Shown: positions 23,637 through 34,789, counted from the stretch's first letter. The stretch is 61,211 nucleotides of DNA from Hymenobacter mellowenesis (GCF_030581005.1 NZ_JAUQSX010000021.1:1-61211); one strand, 5' to 3'. Notes: generated by a model from the sequence alone, not told the origin. Numbers and translations: made by a program.

Positions 23637-24563
23637 TTAAGTAAACTGCAGTATCTGCTTTATAGACAACGCCTTCCAAGCCTCCGCCACCTTCCCTTCC
23701 GCCAGCAACTCTCTCCCCAGCTGCAGCAATTGCTTCTTAAGCTCCGGCGCGTCGGCGCGGTATTTATTCATTAGATAAGCCACCATTGGTTCGGATTTAA
23801 ATTCCTCGACTTGCGCTGGCGTGGGCAGGGCGTCGCTCTCGATGTTGGCCAGGCGGCCCAGTTCGTTGCCGGTGAGGACGTCGGAGTTGCGCAGGTGCTC
23901 GGGCAGCTGGTCGATGCCGATGCCGATGTGGCGGTTGGGCTTGGGCACTTCGAAAAGGCTGGCGCCGCTGGCCCGGCAGTACCAGTCGCCGCCGAGGCGG
24001 GCCACGGCGTCGAGCTTGAAGGGGTCGATGCCGGTGGCGTCGGGCAGGAGGATATCTTGGCGGAAGTGGGCGCGCACCACGCGGCAGATGATGAGGTTGC
24101 CGGCCCCGTTGTTCTGGCCCAACTCAATGATTTGCTCCACCACGCACTCGAAGGCTGCTGGGGCCTCGGCCACTCGGGGCGGGCGCACCAGTTCCGAAGT
24201 CAGTTCAGTGAGGCCGGCTTTAGTAAATTCATTAACTTCCTTGCCATACTCGGTGCTGGCCAGCGACATCTGCTCCACCAGCGCGAAATCGCAGATGTTG
24301 ATGACGACCTCGGGCACTTCGCGCACGTTTTGCAGCGTGTGTTTCTGGGTGTTGTCGCGCACGCGGTTGGCCGGCGAAAACACGAGGATGGGCGGGTTGG
24401 AGCTGAAGGCGTTGAAGAAGCTGTAGGGGCTCAGGTTCACGCGCCCTTCGGCGTCGATGGTGCTGGCGAAGGCGACGGGACGCGGGGCCACGGCGCCCAC
24501 CAGAAACGGGTGCCACTGGGCGGGCGTGAGGTCGGTGGGGGTGAGGGAGTGGAATTCGGCCAT
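23637..24563 (-). CDS. Flavin reductase-like domain protein
   Basis: The 308-residue protein has an FMN-binding split-barrel flavin reductase domain in residues 15-205 (VGAVAPRPVAFASTID, then NLSPYSFFNAFSSNPP, the canonical FMN-contacting stretch), followed by a helical C-terminal extension of ~100 residues seen in Bacteroidota homologues. Such enzymes bind FMN or supply reduced flavin to a partner oxygenase; no partner is adjacent. On the minus strand, TTCTTTGC (24570-24577) ends 6 nt before the ATG, another candidate for a near-leaderless transcript. Confidence 0.88.
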   Translation of the reverse strand: MAEFHSLTPTDLTPAQWHPFLVGAVAPRPVAFASTIDAEGRVNLSPYSFFNAFSSNPPILVFSPANRVRDNTQKHTLQNVREVPEVVINICDFALVEQMSLASTEYGKEVNEFTKAGLTELTSELVRPPRVAEAPAAFECVVEQIIELGQNNGAGNLIICRVVRAHFRQDILLPDATGIDPFKLDAVARLGGDWYCRASGASLFEVPKPNRHIGIGIDQLPEHLRNSDVLTGNELGRLANIESDALPTPAQVEEFKSEPMVAYLMNKYRADAPELKKQLLQLGRELLAEGKVAEAWKALSIKQILQFT

Positions 24564-24590
24564 AGGGCCGCAAAGAAACGGCGGCAGATT

Positions 24591-24679
24591 GTAGCGCGGG
24601 CTTTTAGCCCGCGCTTTTCAGGCCCATATGCAGCCAAGGGGTTTTCAGCTGCGCCTCGCGGACTAAAAGTCCGCGCTAC
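24591..24679. repeat. Inverted repeat of a second family, with a promoter at its edge
   Basis: GTAGCGCGGGCTTTTAG (24591-24607) pairs with CTAAAAGTCCGCGCTAC (24663-24679) with one mismatch; the left side also forms a local hairpin (GCGCGGGCTTTTAGCCCGCGC). The right edge merges into TACTTTGC. It lies between divergent genes. Confidence 0.85.
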
Positions 24680-24684
24680 TTTGC
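24677..24684 (+). promoter_or_regulatory. Promoter -7-like box TACTTTGC
   Basis: The box overlaps the right end of the inverted repeat and lies 24 nt before the GTG start of the MFS gene. It is one base shorter than TAnnTTTG. Confidence 0.35.
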
Positions 24685-24708
24685 GGATTCAACCTTCACC
24701 AGCTGCTT

Positions 24709-25974
24709 GTGAACCAACCGCTACTCACCCCCTCTGCCACCACTCGCCCCGCCGTGGGCGTTTTCAGCGCCATTGTGTTGGTGGCCTCGCTGGGCAATTT
24801 TGTCGACCTCTACGACTTGGTTCTATTCGGAATTGTGAGGGTGCAGAGCCTGCACGACCTCGGCATCAGCGACCCGGCGGAAGTGACGAGCAGAGGCCTT
24901 TACCTGATGAACATGCAGATGGGCGGCATGCTGCTCGGCGGCTTGTTTTGGGGTATGCTGGGCGACAAGCGCGGCCGGCTCTCGGTGCTGTTCGGCTCCA
25001 TTCTGCTGTATTCGCTGGCCAACATTGCCAACGGCTTCGTGCAGACCGTGGACCAGTACGCCTGGCTCCGGCTGATTGCCGGCATTGGGCTGGCCGGCGA
25101 GCTGGGCGCGGGCGTTACGCTGGTGGCCGAAACGCTGCCCAAGGCAAAGCGCGGCTACGGCACCATGCTGGTGACGTCGGTGGGGGTGCCGGGCGCGTTG
25201 CTGGCCTATTGGGTGGGAGAGCATTTTGGCTGGCGCAATGCATATTTCATGGGCGGCGGGTTGGGACTGGCGCTGCTGGTCCTGCGGGCGGGCGTGTTCG
25301 AGTCGGGCATGTTTGAGCACACCCGGCAGACCAGCGTGGCGCGTGGCAACTTCTTGAGTTTGTTTGCCAACCGGTTTCAGGCCTCGAAATACCTTCGTTG
25401 TCTGCTACTGGGCGTCCCGTTCTGGTTCATGGCGGGCATTTTGATTACGCTGGCACCGGAATTTGGCCGGGCCTTCCAGCTGCAAGGGGCCGTGACGGGC
25501 GGCGCCAGCATTGCCTGGTGCTACCTGGGCTGCACGGTGGGCGATTTCACCAGCGGGGCGCTGGGGCAGCTTTTGCGCAGCCGGCTGCGGGTGCTGCGCT
25601 ACTTTTTCGGGGCCAGCGCTGTGGCGGTTGGCTGGTTTTTGTTTGGGCTGAACGGGGCCAGCGTGGCGGCGTTTTATTTCGCGTGCTTTCTGGTGGGCGT
25701 GGCCGGCGGTTTCTGGACGCTTTTCGTGACGGTGGCGGCCGAATCGTTCGGCACCAACATCCGGGCCACGGTGGCCACCACGGCCCCCAACTTTGCCCGG
25801 GGCTCGCTGGTTCTCGTGTCGCTGCTGTTTAAAGGCCTGAAGGAGATGCCCGCCCTGGGCATGGTGGGCGCGGCCGCGCTGCTGGGCGCGGTGCTGCTGG
25901 GGCTGGCCATTTTCAGTGCCAGCACTTTGCCCGAGACGTATGGCAAAGAGTTGGACTACGTGGAAGAAGTGTAG
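24709..25974 (+). CDS. MFS transporter
   Basis: The 421-residue inner membrane carrier of the major facilitator superfamily has twelve predicted helices. The loop 2-3 signature appears as GMLGDKRGRLSVL (residues 83-95), and GNFVDLYDLVLFG in helix 1 resembles the metabolite:H+ symporter and sugar-porter groups. The start codon is a GTG at 24709; the first in-frame ATG is 65 codons later, within helix 2, so GTG is likely. Substrate unknown. It is transcribed divergently from the flavin reductase gene. Confidence 0.85.
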   Translation: MNQPLLTPSATTRPAVGVFSAIVLVASLGNFVDLYDLVLFGIVRVQSLHDLGISDPAEVTSRGLYLMNMQMGGMLLGGLFWGMLGDKRGRLSVLFGSILLYSLANIANGFVQTVDQYAWLRLIAGIGLAGELGAGVTLVAETLPKAKRGYGTMLVTSVGVPGALLAYWVGEHFGWRNAYFMGGGLGLALLVLRAGVFESGMFEHTRQTSVARGNFLSLFANRFQASKYLRCLLLGVPFWFMAGILITLAPEFGRAFQLQGAVTGGASIAWCYLGCTVGDFTSGALGQLLRSRLRVLRYFFGASAVAVGWFLFGLNGASVAAFYFACFLVGVAGGFWTLFVTVAAESFGTNIRATVATTAPNFARGSLVLVSLLFKGLKEMPALGMVGAAALLGAVLLGLAIFSASTLPETYGKELDYVEEV

Positions 25975-25997
25975 GGTCGGGGCAATTTAGTTGGGGG

Positions 25998-26091
25998 AGA
26001 GACGCAATAGTTGGAGTTTCGTCGTTGAACGGCTTGCGGTAGAACCGTGCAACGATTTCGTTTAGCGGTGAGACACAAATAGTGCGTTTCT
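25998..26091. repeat. Imperfect inverted repeat
   Basis: AGAGACGC (25998-26005) and GCGTTTCT (26084-26091) frame a second internal complementary pair (GTCGTTGAACGG and ACCGTGCAACGAT). It lies between the MFS gene and the M28 peptidase. Pairing is interrupted, so it may be a decayed palindromic element. Confidence 0.4.
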
Positions 26092-26126
26092 ACTACGTCG
26101 TATTTTAATCCACCCGGTCAAACTGC

Positions 26127-27053
26127 ATGAAATCAATTCTGGCGCTGCTACTATGCTTGCTGATAGGCGAAGCGAAAGCTGCCATCTCAAACCCACCCGC
26201 CGATACCGCCCGGCTGCGTCAGCATCTGCAGTTTCTCACTGCTACCCCGCAGCCGCGCAATTACCAGCACCCGGCCGTGCTCGATTCGGTGGCGGCTTAC
26301 ATTCAAAGCCAACTACAGGCCGCTGGCGCGCACGAAATCGGCACGCAGCCCTACGTGGTGCGTGGCCAAACCTACCGCAATGTGCTGGCCTCGTTCGGCC
26401 CACTGGACGGGCCGCGCCTGGTAATCGGGGCGCACTACGATGTGTGCGGTGAGCAGCCCGGCGCCGACGACAATGGCACCGGTGTGGCCGCTCTGCTGGA
26501 ACTGGCCCGCCTGTTGGGCAGGCGGCCGGCCCTGCCGTACCGCATCGACCTAGTGGCTTACACACTAGAGGAGCCGCCGTTTTTCCGCACCACCAACATG
26601 GGCAGCTACGTGCATGCCGCCGCACTGAAAGCCGCCGGCGTGCCCGTGCGCGGCATGGTGGCGCTCGAAATGCTGGGCTATTACGATGACCGCCGAGGCT
26701 CGCAGCGCTATCCCATCAGCCCGCTAAAATTCATTTATGGCAGCCGGGGAAATTATGTGACCGTGGCGCAGAAATTTGGCAACGGGCGGTTCGGGCGGCG
26801 CTTTGCGCGACAGTACCGGCAGGCGGCGCAGTTGCCGGTGAAGCGCTTCAAAGCACCGGCTTGGTTGCCGGGCATCGACTTTTCTGACCATCTCAACTAC
26901 TGGAAATTCGACTTCCCGGCCGTGCTGCTCACCGATACTGCTTTCTACCGCAACCGCAGCTACCACGAAGCTACCGATACCCTGGCCCGGCTGGACATAC
27001 GCCGCCTGGGACTAGCCGTGGATGCGCTGCTGGCGACAGTGTTGGCTAATTAA
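26127..27053 (+). CDS. M28 family zinc aminopeptidase, secreted
   Basis: The 308-residue exported peptidase has a signal peptide (residues 1-18, LLLCLLIGEAKA) and an M28 catalytic domain. Metal ligands are recognisable in order: H in GAHYD (~107), D in GADDNGTG (~117), the catalytic and metal-binding glutamates in LEEPPF (~153) and ALEMLGYYDD (~180), and a late H in FSDHLNYW (~258). Members cleave N-terminal amino acids or dipeptides in the periplasm. It has no T9SS tail, so it is probably periplasmic. No operon partner is seen. Confidence 0.88.
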   Translation: MKSILALLLCLLIGEAKAAISNPPADTARLRQHLQFLTATPQPRNYQHPAVLDSVAAYIQSQLQAAGAHEIGTQPYVVRGQTYRNVLASFGPLDGPRLVIGAHYDVCGEQPGADDNGTGVAALLELARLLGRRPALPYRIDLVAYTLEEPPFFRTTNMGSYVHAAALKAAGVPVRGMVALEMLGYYDDRRGSQRYPISPLKFIYGSRGNYVTVAQKFGNGRFGRRFARQYRQAAQLPVKRFKAPAWLPGIDFSDHLNYWKFDFPAVLLTDTAFYRNRSYHEATDTLARLDIRRLGLAVDALLATVLAN

Positions 27054-27098
27054 TAAATTGTCATTCAATATTATATTGATGGCAGGCCGACGCGTAGT

Positions 27099-27179
27099 AG
27101 CGCCAACTTTGTCGTTCGCGTCTTCACGCCTTTTGACCTGTTTGAATAGCGCGGGGACGTGAACGACAAAGTTGGCGCT
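27099..27179. repeat. Inverted repeat upstream of the porin gene
   Basis: AGCGCCAACTTTGTCGTTC (27099-27117) and its perfect complement (27161-27179) form a 19-bp stem that extends 5 bp further with one mismatch, around a loop of about 33 nt. It is unrelated in sequence to the eight-copy element. Confidence 0.85.
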
Positions 27180-27326
27180 GACCCCGCTGCTGATGCGGCC
27201 TACACACTGACCCCGAAACCACTTCACATGAGGCTTGGATGGGCTCAAGCGCATGGCCTGGTAAAACCTAGCGAGCCCGTAATGAGTTGGAAGGGACTAG
27301 CTACGTCTTTCCCCCCAACTTGTATT

Positions 27327-28892
27327 ATGCTAAAAACCCGCTACGCACTAGCCTTCAGCAGCCTGCTGTTTGCCGGCACCACCTTTGGCCAGGTGATTCC
27401 GCCTGCCACGGGCACCGCCCCACCACCCGCCGCGCCCACGCCGCCGCCGGCCCCCGCGCCCGCGCCGGCTAAGTCGACCGCCTACGGGCCCGGCATGAAG
27501 GTGAACCTTTCGCCCGACGGCTCCAAATACCTGCGCTTTATGCTCTGGACGCAGGTTTTCACGCGCTATAACGAAAACAACACCGGCACGCTGCGGGCGC
27601 CTAATCTGCCCAAAGCCAGCCAGGTCGATTTCGGCATCCGCCGTTCGCGCATGGTCATCATCGCCCAGCTCAACCCGCGCTTTCTCATCTACACGCACTT
27701 GGGCATTAACAACCAAAACGCAGTGAGCGGCGGCGTGAGCCCCACCGTGGACGGAAAAAAGCCGCAGTTCTTCATTCACGAAGCCGTGACGGAGTACAAG
27801 GTGAACAAGTACCTTAATCTGGGCGCCGGCCTGCATTACTACAACGGCATCTCGCGGCTGAGCAATGCCAGCACCACCAGCATCCTGGGCGTCGATTTGC
27901 CCCAAACTAATTTTCCGACCATCGATTTGCTCGACCAGTTCATCCGCTGGATGGGCGTGTACGCCAAGGGCCGGGTGGGCAAGTTCGACTACCGCGTGTC
28001 GGTGAGCGACCCGTTTCTGACCAACCTGCCCGGCAGCCCCAACTATGTGGTGGGCGGCGTGCAAACCGGTAACCCGCTGGGCTTGGGCATCACTAACGTC
28101 GCCACCGGCATCAACACCGGCACCAACACCGCGCAGTACAACCCGCAGGATGTCAACCACGTGTACCAGGGCTATTTCAGCTATAATTTCCTGGAGCCCG
28201 AGGCCAACCTGCTGCCCTACATGCAGGGTTCCTACCTGGGCACGAAGCGCGTGCTGAGCATCGGCGCGGGCTTTTTCTACAACAAGGACGGCACCTTCTC
28301 GCGCCCGGCCAACAGCACCGTGGCCCTGAGCAGCCTCACGCCCGGTACCGACCTGTTTGCCGCCGTGCCCACCACCAAGCACGATATCACGCTCCTTGGC
28401 GCCGACGTGTTCTACGACGTGCCGCTCGACACCGCCAAGGGTACGGCCCTCACGCTCTACGGCGTGTATTACAACTTCGATTTCGGCCCGAACTACGTGC
28501 GTTACGTGGGTACCGAAAACCCCGGCTATGGCGCGTCCGCCTTGCGCGGCAACGCCGTGCCCCAAGCCGGCACCGGCAACTCGGTGTACGTGCAAGGCGG
28601 TTTCCTACTTCCCAAAAACCTGCTCGGCCCCAAAGCCCGCCTGCAGCCCTACGTCGACTACCTGCACTGCAGCTACGAAGGCCTGCAAAACACCGCCGGC
28701 AACCGCCGCGGCGTAAACGTGTACGACGCCGGCGTGAACGTGCTACTCGATGGCCACAATGCCAAGCTTACGCTCAACTACCGCGCCCGCCCCGATTTCA
28801 CCAATCAGGCGCCCCTGCCCGAAGGCGGTGTGCTGGTGAACGACGTGAAATACCGCCCCGAAATCACGCTGCAGACGCAAGTGTTTTTGTAA
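27327..28892 (+). CDS. Outer membrane porin
   Basis: The 521-residue outer membrane barrel has a signal peptide at residues 1-22 (ALAFSSLLFAGTTFG), a proline/alanine-rich spacer (about 27-52), then an OprO/OprP-like porin domain. The spacer could sit in the periplasm. I start at the ATG at 27327, because the longer frame runs back into an inverted repeat and adds 56 residues before the signal peptide. Two genes downstream in the same direction encode an MHS symporter and acetyl-CoA synthetase, which suggests uptake of small organic acids; this is inference from context. Confidence 0.8.
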   Translation: MLKTRYALAFSSLLFAGTTFGQVIPPATGTAPPPAAPTPPPAPAPAPAKSTAYGPGMKVNLSPDGSKYLRFMLWTQVFTRYNENNTGTLRAPNLPKASQVDFGIRRSRMVIIAQLNPRFLIYTHLGINNQNAVSGGVSPTVDGKKPQFFIHEAVTEYKVNKYLNLGAGLHYYNGISRLSNASTTSILGVDLPQTNFPTIDLLDQFIRWMGVYAKGRVGKFDYRVSVSDPFLTNLPGSPNYVVGGVQTGNPLGLGITNVATGINTGTNTAQYNPQDVNHVYQGYFSYNFLEPEANLLPYMQGSYLGTKRVLSIGAGFFYNKDGTFSRPANSTVALSSLTPGTDLFAAVPTTKHDITLLGADVFYDVPLDTAKGTALTLYGVYYNFDFGPNYVRYVGTENPGYGASALRGNAVPQAGTGNSVYVQGGFLLPKNLLGPKARLQPYVDYLHCSYEGLQNTAGNRRGVNVYDAGVNVLLDGHNAKLTLNYRARPDFTNQAPLPEGGVLVNDVKYRPEITLQTQVFL

Positions 28893-28925
28893 GCAGGAGA
28901 GTTAGAGTCGGCATATCTAACAACA

Positions 28926-29022
28926 GCACGTCATGCTGAGCGCAGCCGAAGCATCTCTACCGCAGCAGTAACTAAATTACTTGTGTGGTAGAGATGCTTC
29001 GGCTGCGTTCAGCATGGCGTGC
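28926..29022. repeat. Hairpin repeat element, copy 4
   Basis: Arms of 36 nt (28926-28961 and 28987-29022) with a few wobble or mismatched pairs and a loop containing CAGTAACTAAATTACTTG. It separates the porin and symporter genes. Confidence 0.9.
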
Positions 29023-29151
29023 TTTTTTTGGTGATTACTCAAAAACGTTCTCAGCCTGCTTTTCACCCAATCGCACCTATCCATTCCCTTCCGCCCACCA
29101 TTGGGTTGTATGTTGCCGCCCGGTTTCAACTCCAACCCCACCCAGCACTAC

Positions 29152-30615
29152 ATGGAACAAGGTTTACCCCACGCAACGGACGCCGCGCCCGTGGCGCACG
29201 ACAATAACACCACCACCACCGGCCAAATCTGGCAAGTGATAACCGCCTCGTCGGTGGGCACGGTCATCGAGTGGTACGACTTCTATATATTCGGCTCGCT
29301 GGCTGCTATCATCGGGCCGGTTTTGTTCGGCTCGAAGGGCAAGCCTGAGGACACATTGCTGGGTGCCCTAGCCGTGTTTGGGGCCGGCTTTGTGGTGCGG
29401 CCGTTCGGGGCGCTGGTGTTCGGGCGCATCGGCGACATGGTGGGCCGCAAGTATACTTTCCTGCTCACGCTGCTGATGATGGGCGGGGCCACCGTGGCCA
29501 CCGGCCTGGTGCCGAGCTACGACAAAATCGGCATTCTGGCCCCGAGCATCGTGTTGGTGCTACGCCTGCTGCAGGGCCTCGCGCTGGGCGGTGAATACGG
29601 TGGCGCCGCCACCTACGTAGCCGAATACGCCCCCGACAAACGCCGTGGCTACTTCACCAGCTACATCCAGATTACGGCCACCGCCGGCCTTATCCTGAGC
29701 ATTCTGGTGATTGTGCTCACCAAAAAATCCATGCCCGACGCCGACTTCAAGGAGTGGGGCTGGCGCATTCCGTTCCTGCTTTCGGGCGTGCTGATTATTG
29801 CTTCCTACTACATCCGCAAGCAGCTGCACGAGTCGCCACTCTTTGCCAAAGTCAAGGCCGAAGGCAAAACCAGCCGCAACCCCATCGCCGAAACATTCGG
29901 CAACCCCGTGAACCGCCGGCTGGTGCTCATTGCACTGTTTGGGGCCACCATGGGGCAGGGCGTGGTGTTCTACACCAGCCAGTTCTACGCCTATTCCTTC
30001 ATGCAAAACACGCTGAAGCTCGATTTGGTCGATGCCTCCATCGTCCTCGTCGTGAGCATGCTCGTGGCCACGCCGCTCTTCGTCTACTTCGGCGCGCTGT
30101 CCGACCGCATCGGGCGCAAGCGCATCATCATGGCCGGCATGCTGTGCGCGGCGCTGTTCACCATCCCGCTCTTCTACGGCCTGCAGGCCTACGCCGGCCC
30201 ACTCACCGAGGTGACGCCCGCCACCGTAGATGCCGCCGGGCAGGCCGTGGCCGCCGTGCAAAAAGCCCTCGCGCCCAACCTGACAATGATGACGGTGCTC
30301 ACCTTTTTCCTGGTGCTGTTCGTCACGATGGTGTACGGCCCCATCGCTGCCTACCTCGTTGAGCTCTTTCCCACCAAGGTGCGCTACACCTCGCTCTCGG
30401 TGCCTTATCACATCGGCAACGGCATTTTCGGCGGCTTCGTGCCGTTGGTGGCCACTTGGATTGCCGTGTGGGCCAAGGGGCAGCCGGCCGGTTCCTTCGC
30501 CCACGAGCACGCCACGCTAACCGGTTTGGTTTACCCGGTTGTCATTGCAGCGTTGTGCTGGTTTATAGGTTCAGCGATGATGAAGGACACCCGCGATGTG
30601 CGGATTATGGATTAG
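29152..30615 (+). CDS. MHS family symporter (major facilitator superfamily)
   Basis: The 487-residue inner membrane protein belongs to the metabolite:H+ symporter group (ProP, KgtP and ShiA type). The first helix carries GTVIEWYDFYIFG, the group signature, and loop 2-3 has GRIGDMVGRKYTF. It has twelve helices plus a Bacteroidota-type insert between helices 9 and 10 (the segment rich in T-P-A-T-V-D-A). The ATG at 29152 gives a typical cytoplasmic N-terminus; an upstream ATG at 29110 is possible. Flanked by hairpin copies 4 and 5, between a porin gene and acs, so it probably imports a carboxylate. Confidence 0.88.
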   Translation: MEQGLPHATDAAPVAHDNNTTTTGQIWQVITASSVGTVIEWYDFYIFGSLAAIIGPVLFGSKGKPEDTLLGALAVFGAGFVVRPFGALVFGRIGDMVGRKYTFLLTLLMMGGATVATGLVPSYDKIGILAPSIVLVLRLLQGLALGGEYGGAATYVAEYAPDKRRGYFTSYIQITATAGLILSILVIVLTKKSMPDADFKEWGWRIPFLLSGVLIIASYYIRKQLHESPLFAKVKAEGKTSRNPIAETFGNPVNRRLVLIALFGATMGQGVVFYTSQFYAYSFMQNTLKLDLVDASIVLVVSMLVATPLFVYFGALSDRIGRKRIIMAGMLCAALFTIPLFYGLQAYAGPLTEVTPATVDAAGQAVAAVQKALAPNLTMMTVLTFFLVLFVTMVYGPIAAYLVELFPTKVRYTSLSVPYHIGNGIFGGFVPLVATWIAVWAKGQPAGSFAHEHATLTGLVYPVVIAALCWFIGSAMMKDTRDVRIMD

Positions 30616-30637
30616 GGAAGAAGGACAGTCTAAAAAA

Positions 30638-30732
30638 GAACGTCATGCTGAGCACAGTCGAAGCATCTCTATTGCAATGGTAACTATTTACTTGCGTGGT
30701 AGAGATGCTTCGACTGCGCTCAGCATGACTTC
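30638..30732. repeat. Hairpin repeat element, copy 5
   Basis: Left arm from 30638 (GAACGTCATGCTGAGCACAG) and right arm ending 30732, about 33-nt arms with two mismatches; the loop contains GGTAACTATTTACTTG. It separates the symporter gene from acs. Confidence 0.9.
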
Positions 30733-30876
30733 CTAATAGCTAAGACTCCAAGCCCGCAATCCTCTCAATCTTTGCCATAATCCTCTCAAACCTTCCAAGT
30801 AGGGTGTTTTTTCGTGCAAAAAGGTTTCTATTTGCCGATTAGAATCCTGCTTTCCTTCTCGCCAATTCCTCCCGCC

Positions 30877-32790
<1,914 letters not shown>

Positions 32791-32805
32791 GCTGGGGTTA
32801 TTATC

Positions 32806-32848
32806 TAAACAAAGAAAGCCGACTCATTGAGCCGGCTTTCTTTGTTTA
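32806..32848 (+). terminator. Terminator after acs
   Basis: TAAACAAAGAAAGCCG (32806-32821) pairs perfectly with 32833-32848 around a small nested hairpin. T-rich and A-rich tracts on either side suggest bidirectional action, serving also the convergent gene at 32872. Confidence 0.9.
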
Positions 32849-32871
32849 AACGGGTTGCCCAACTGCGCCAC

Positions 32872-33366
32872 CTAGCGCTTGCCACCCTTCTTAGGCAGCA
32901 GCAGGAACACCACGCCCGCCGCCACGGCCGTGACGGTTGCCAGCGTCACAGCCAAGCCTTTTTTATCGTATTTCCACTCCGAGTTGTAGCCCTTTTCGGC
33001 CCAGATGTTGGGCACGGTGCCGTGGGCCAGGTCGTCGATAAGGCCTTCGATGATGTTGATTTTGTCGGCTGCAATCAGGGGCAGCCAGTGCAGGTACTCG
33101 TTTTCGCTGTAGCGGAAGGCGAAGCACCGTATGAGGCCGCTCAGGCCGGAGGGCGGCACCGAGTTGCCGACCACGGCCGTGTAATTGGGCCGCTCAATAG
33201 AATGCAACACCTCTTGGTCGAGCACTTGTTGGTCGGGCCGAATCCAGGAGCGGCCGTCGTGCTCCTCGCCCGTGCGCTGGCGCATGGGGTAAGTGGGTTC
33301 GTTTTTCGGGTCGGCATCGATGCCCCAGCCGGGGATGTGCGCGAAGTCTGCTGCGGTCTTTTTCAT
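32872..33366 (-). CDS. Hypothetical protein with C-terminal membrane anchor
   Basis: The 164-residue protein is mostly soluble (residues 1-135) with a single hydrophobic segment near the C-terminus (about 138-157, VTLATVTAVAAGVVFLLL) and a basic end, KKGGKR. That makes it a tail-anchored or small envelope protein. No family is recognised. It starts 9 nt after the stop of the alcohol dehydrogenase gene, so the two are co-transcribed; the soluble part may serve as a partner of the enzyme at the membrane, which is speculation. Confidence 0.7.
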   Translation of the reverse strand: MKKTAADFAHIPGWGIDADPKNEPTYPMRQRTGEEHDGRSWIRPDQQVLDQEVLHSIERPNYTAVVGNSVPPSGLSGLIRCFAFRYSENEYLHWLPLIAADKINIIEGLIDDLAHGTVPNIWAEKGYNSEWKYDKKGLAVTLATVTAVAAGVVFLLLPKKGGKR

Positions 33367-33375
33367 GGGAGAAGC

Positions 33376-34533
33376 TTACGAGTTGGCGGTGGGAGGGAGG
33401 AGCACCGGCTTTATCATGTTATCGAGCTTGGCCGAAAACATGTGGTAGCCCTCGGCCACGTCTTCCAGCGGAATGCGGTGGGTGATGAGCAGGCTGGGCT
33501 TCAGAATACCGTTCATCACATGGTCGATGAGGCGGGGCAGGTGGCGCTTCACCGACGCCTGGTTGCCGCGAATGGTGAGGCCCTTGTTCATGGCGTTGCC
33601 GATGGGCACGAGATTGTCGGTCGGGCCGTACACGCCCACTATCGAAACCACGCCGCCCTTGCGCACCGAGTTGATGGCCCAATGCACCGCCGTGGCCGAG
33701 CCGGCCTGCAGCAGCGACTTGCGCCCCGTGATAGTTTGCAGGGCGTTGCCCTGTGCTTCGGCACCCACCGCGTCGATGCAGGCATCGGGGCCAATCCAGT
33801 CAGTTTGCTTCTTCAGAAACATAACCGGGTCTTCCATATCGGTTTCGAAGTTGTAGGCTTCGCACTTGGCGAAGTTCTTGGCAAATTCCAGGCGGTAATC
33901 GAGGCGGTCGAGGATGATGACGCGGCCCGCGCCGAACAGCCAGCAGCAGCGCGCGGCCATAATGCCCACCGGCCCGGCCCCGAACACCACCACCGTGTCG
34001 CCGGGCTGAATGCCGGCCATTTCGGCGGCCTGGTAGCCGGTCGGGGTCACGTCGGTCAACATCACGGCATCGTCCAGGTCCATGCCGGCCGGAATCACCG
34101 TGGGGCCGAAGTTGGCGTAGGGCACCCGCACGTACTCGGCCTGGCCGCCGTTGTGGCCGCCGGCGGTGTGCGAGTAGCCGTAAATGGCGCCCACGGCCGT
34201 GGCTTCGGAGTTCGATTCGTGGCAGTTGCCGAACATGCCCTGCTTGCAGAAAATACACCGCCCGCAGGCGATGTTGAAGGGCACCATCACGTTGTCGCCC
34301 ACCTTCACTTCGGTGACCTCGGAACCGATTTCCACGATTTCGCCGATGAACTCATGCCCGAAGGTCATGCCCACGCGGGTGTCGGGCACGTTGCCGTTGT
34401 AGAGGTGCAGGTCCGACCCGCAGATGCAGGTGCGCTTCACGCGCACAATCGCATCCTCGGGATGCTTGATTTCGGGCATGGGTTTTTGCACGGCGCGGAC
34501 CCGGCGGGGCCCGCGAAAATCCATTGCTAACAT
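33376..34533 (-). CDS. Zinc-dependent alcohol dehydrogenase, formaldehyde dehydrogenase-like
   Basis: The 385-residue medium-chain dehydrogenase resembles the glutathione-independent formaldehyde dehydrogenase group. CICGSDLHLYNG (about 36-47) contains a catalytic zinc ligand, GHEFIGEIVEIG (~60-71) the next, and four cysteines in CGRCIFCKQGMFGNC (~89-103) hold the structural zinc. The nucleotide-binding motif is VVFGAGPVGIMAAR (~181-194). The ATG at 34533 begins the conserved MDFRGPRRV region after two residues; the open frame extends 24 codons upstream without similarity. The natural alcohol or aldehyde is unknown. Confidence 0.88.
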   Translation of the reverse strand: MLAMDFRGPRRVRAVQKPMPEIKHPEDAIVRVKRTCICGSDLHLYNGNVPDTRVGMTFGHEFIGEIVEIGSEVTEVKVGDNVMVPFNIACGRCIFCKQGMFGNCHESNSEATAVGAIYGYSHTAGGHNGGQAEYVRVPYANFGPTVIPAGMDLDDAVMLTDVTPTGYQAAEMAGIQPGDTVVVFGAGPVGIMAARCCWLFGAGRVIILDRLDYRLEFAKNFAKCEAYNFETDMEDPVMFLKKQTDWIGPDACIDAVGAEAQGNALQTITGRKSLLQAGSATAVHWAINSVRKGGVVSIVGVYGPTDNLVPIGNAMNKGLTIRGNQASVKRHLPRLIDHVMNGILKPSLLITHRIPLEDVAEGYHMFSAKLDNMIKPVLLPPTANS

Positions 34534-34789
34534 AGGAAAGTAGGTTAAGGGTGACTGTAAGGTTTCGCGTGATTTGCCGCAGCACCCTGAGTTCCCTGAA
34601 CCCACAATACCCCATCAAGTGATGGATAAGCTTACTCTATCCCCACTGTTAAGTTGTCCTTTTCCAGTTGTGCACTGGGAAACCGGTATTTATACTACCT
34701 GCCCGGTATAAGCACGTAAGGGTGGGCTGAAAACCGCGCCGCGCCACCTCATTACGCTGATAACCTGGGCGGTCAGCACAAGCAGCTAT
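34534..34789. other. Intergenic region without a recognised gene
   Basis: About 256 nt between the start of the alcohol dehydrogenase gene and the stop of the T9SS cargo gene. It includes two CCGGTAT-type short repeats near 34681 and 34710 and probably holds the dehydrogenase promoter, but no clear TAnnTTTG box is seen. Confidence 0.4.

Noticed and set aside
27159..27326. Upstream start of the porin gene
   Set aside because: The extension begins inside an inverted repeat and precedes the signal peptide by 56 residues; the ATG at 27327 is better.
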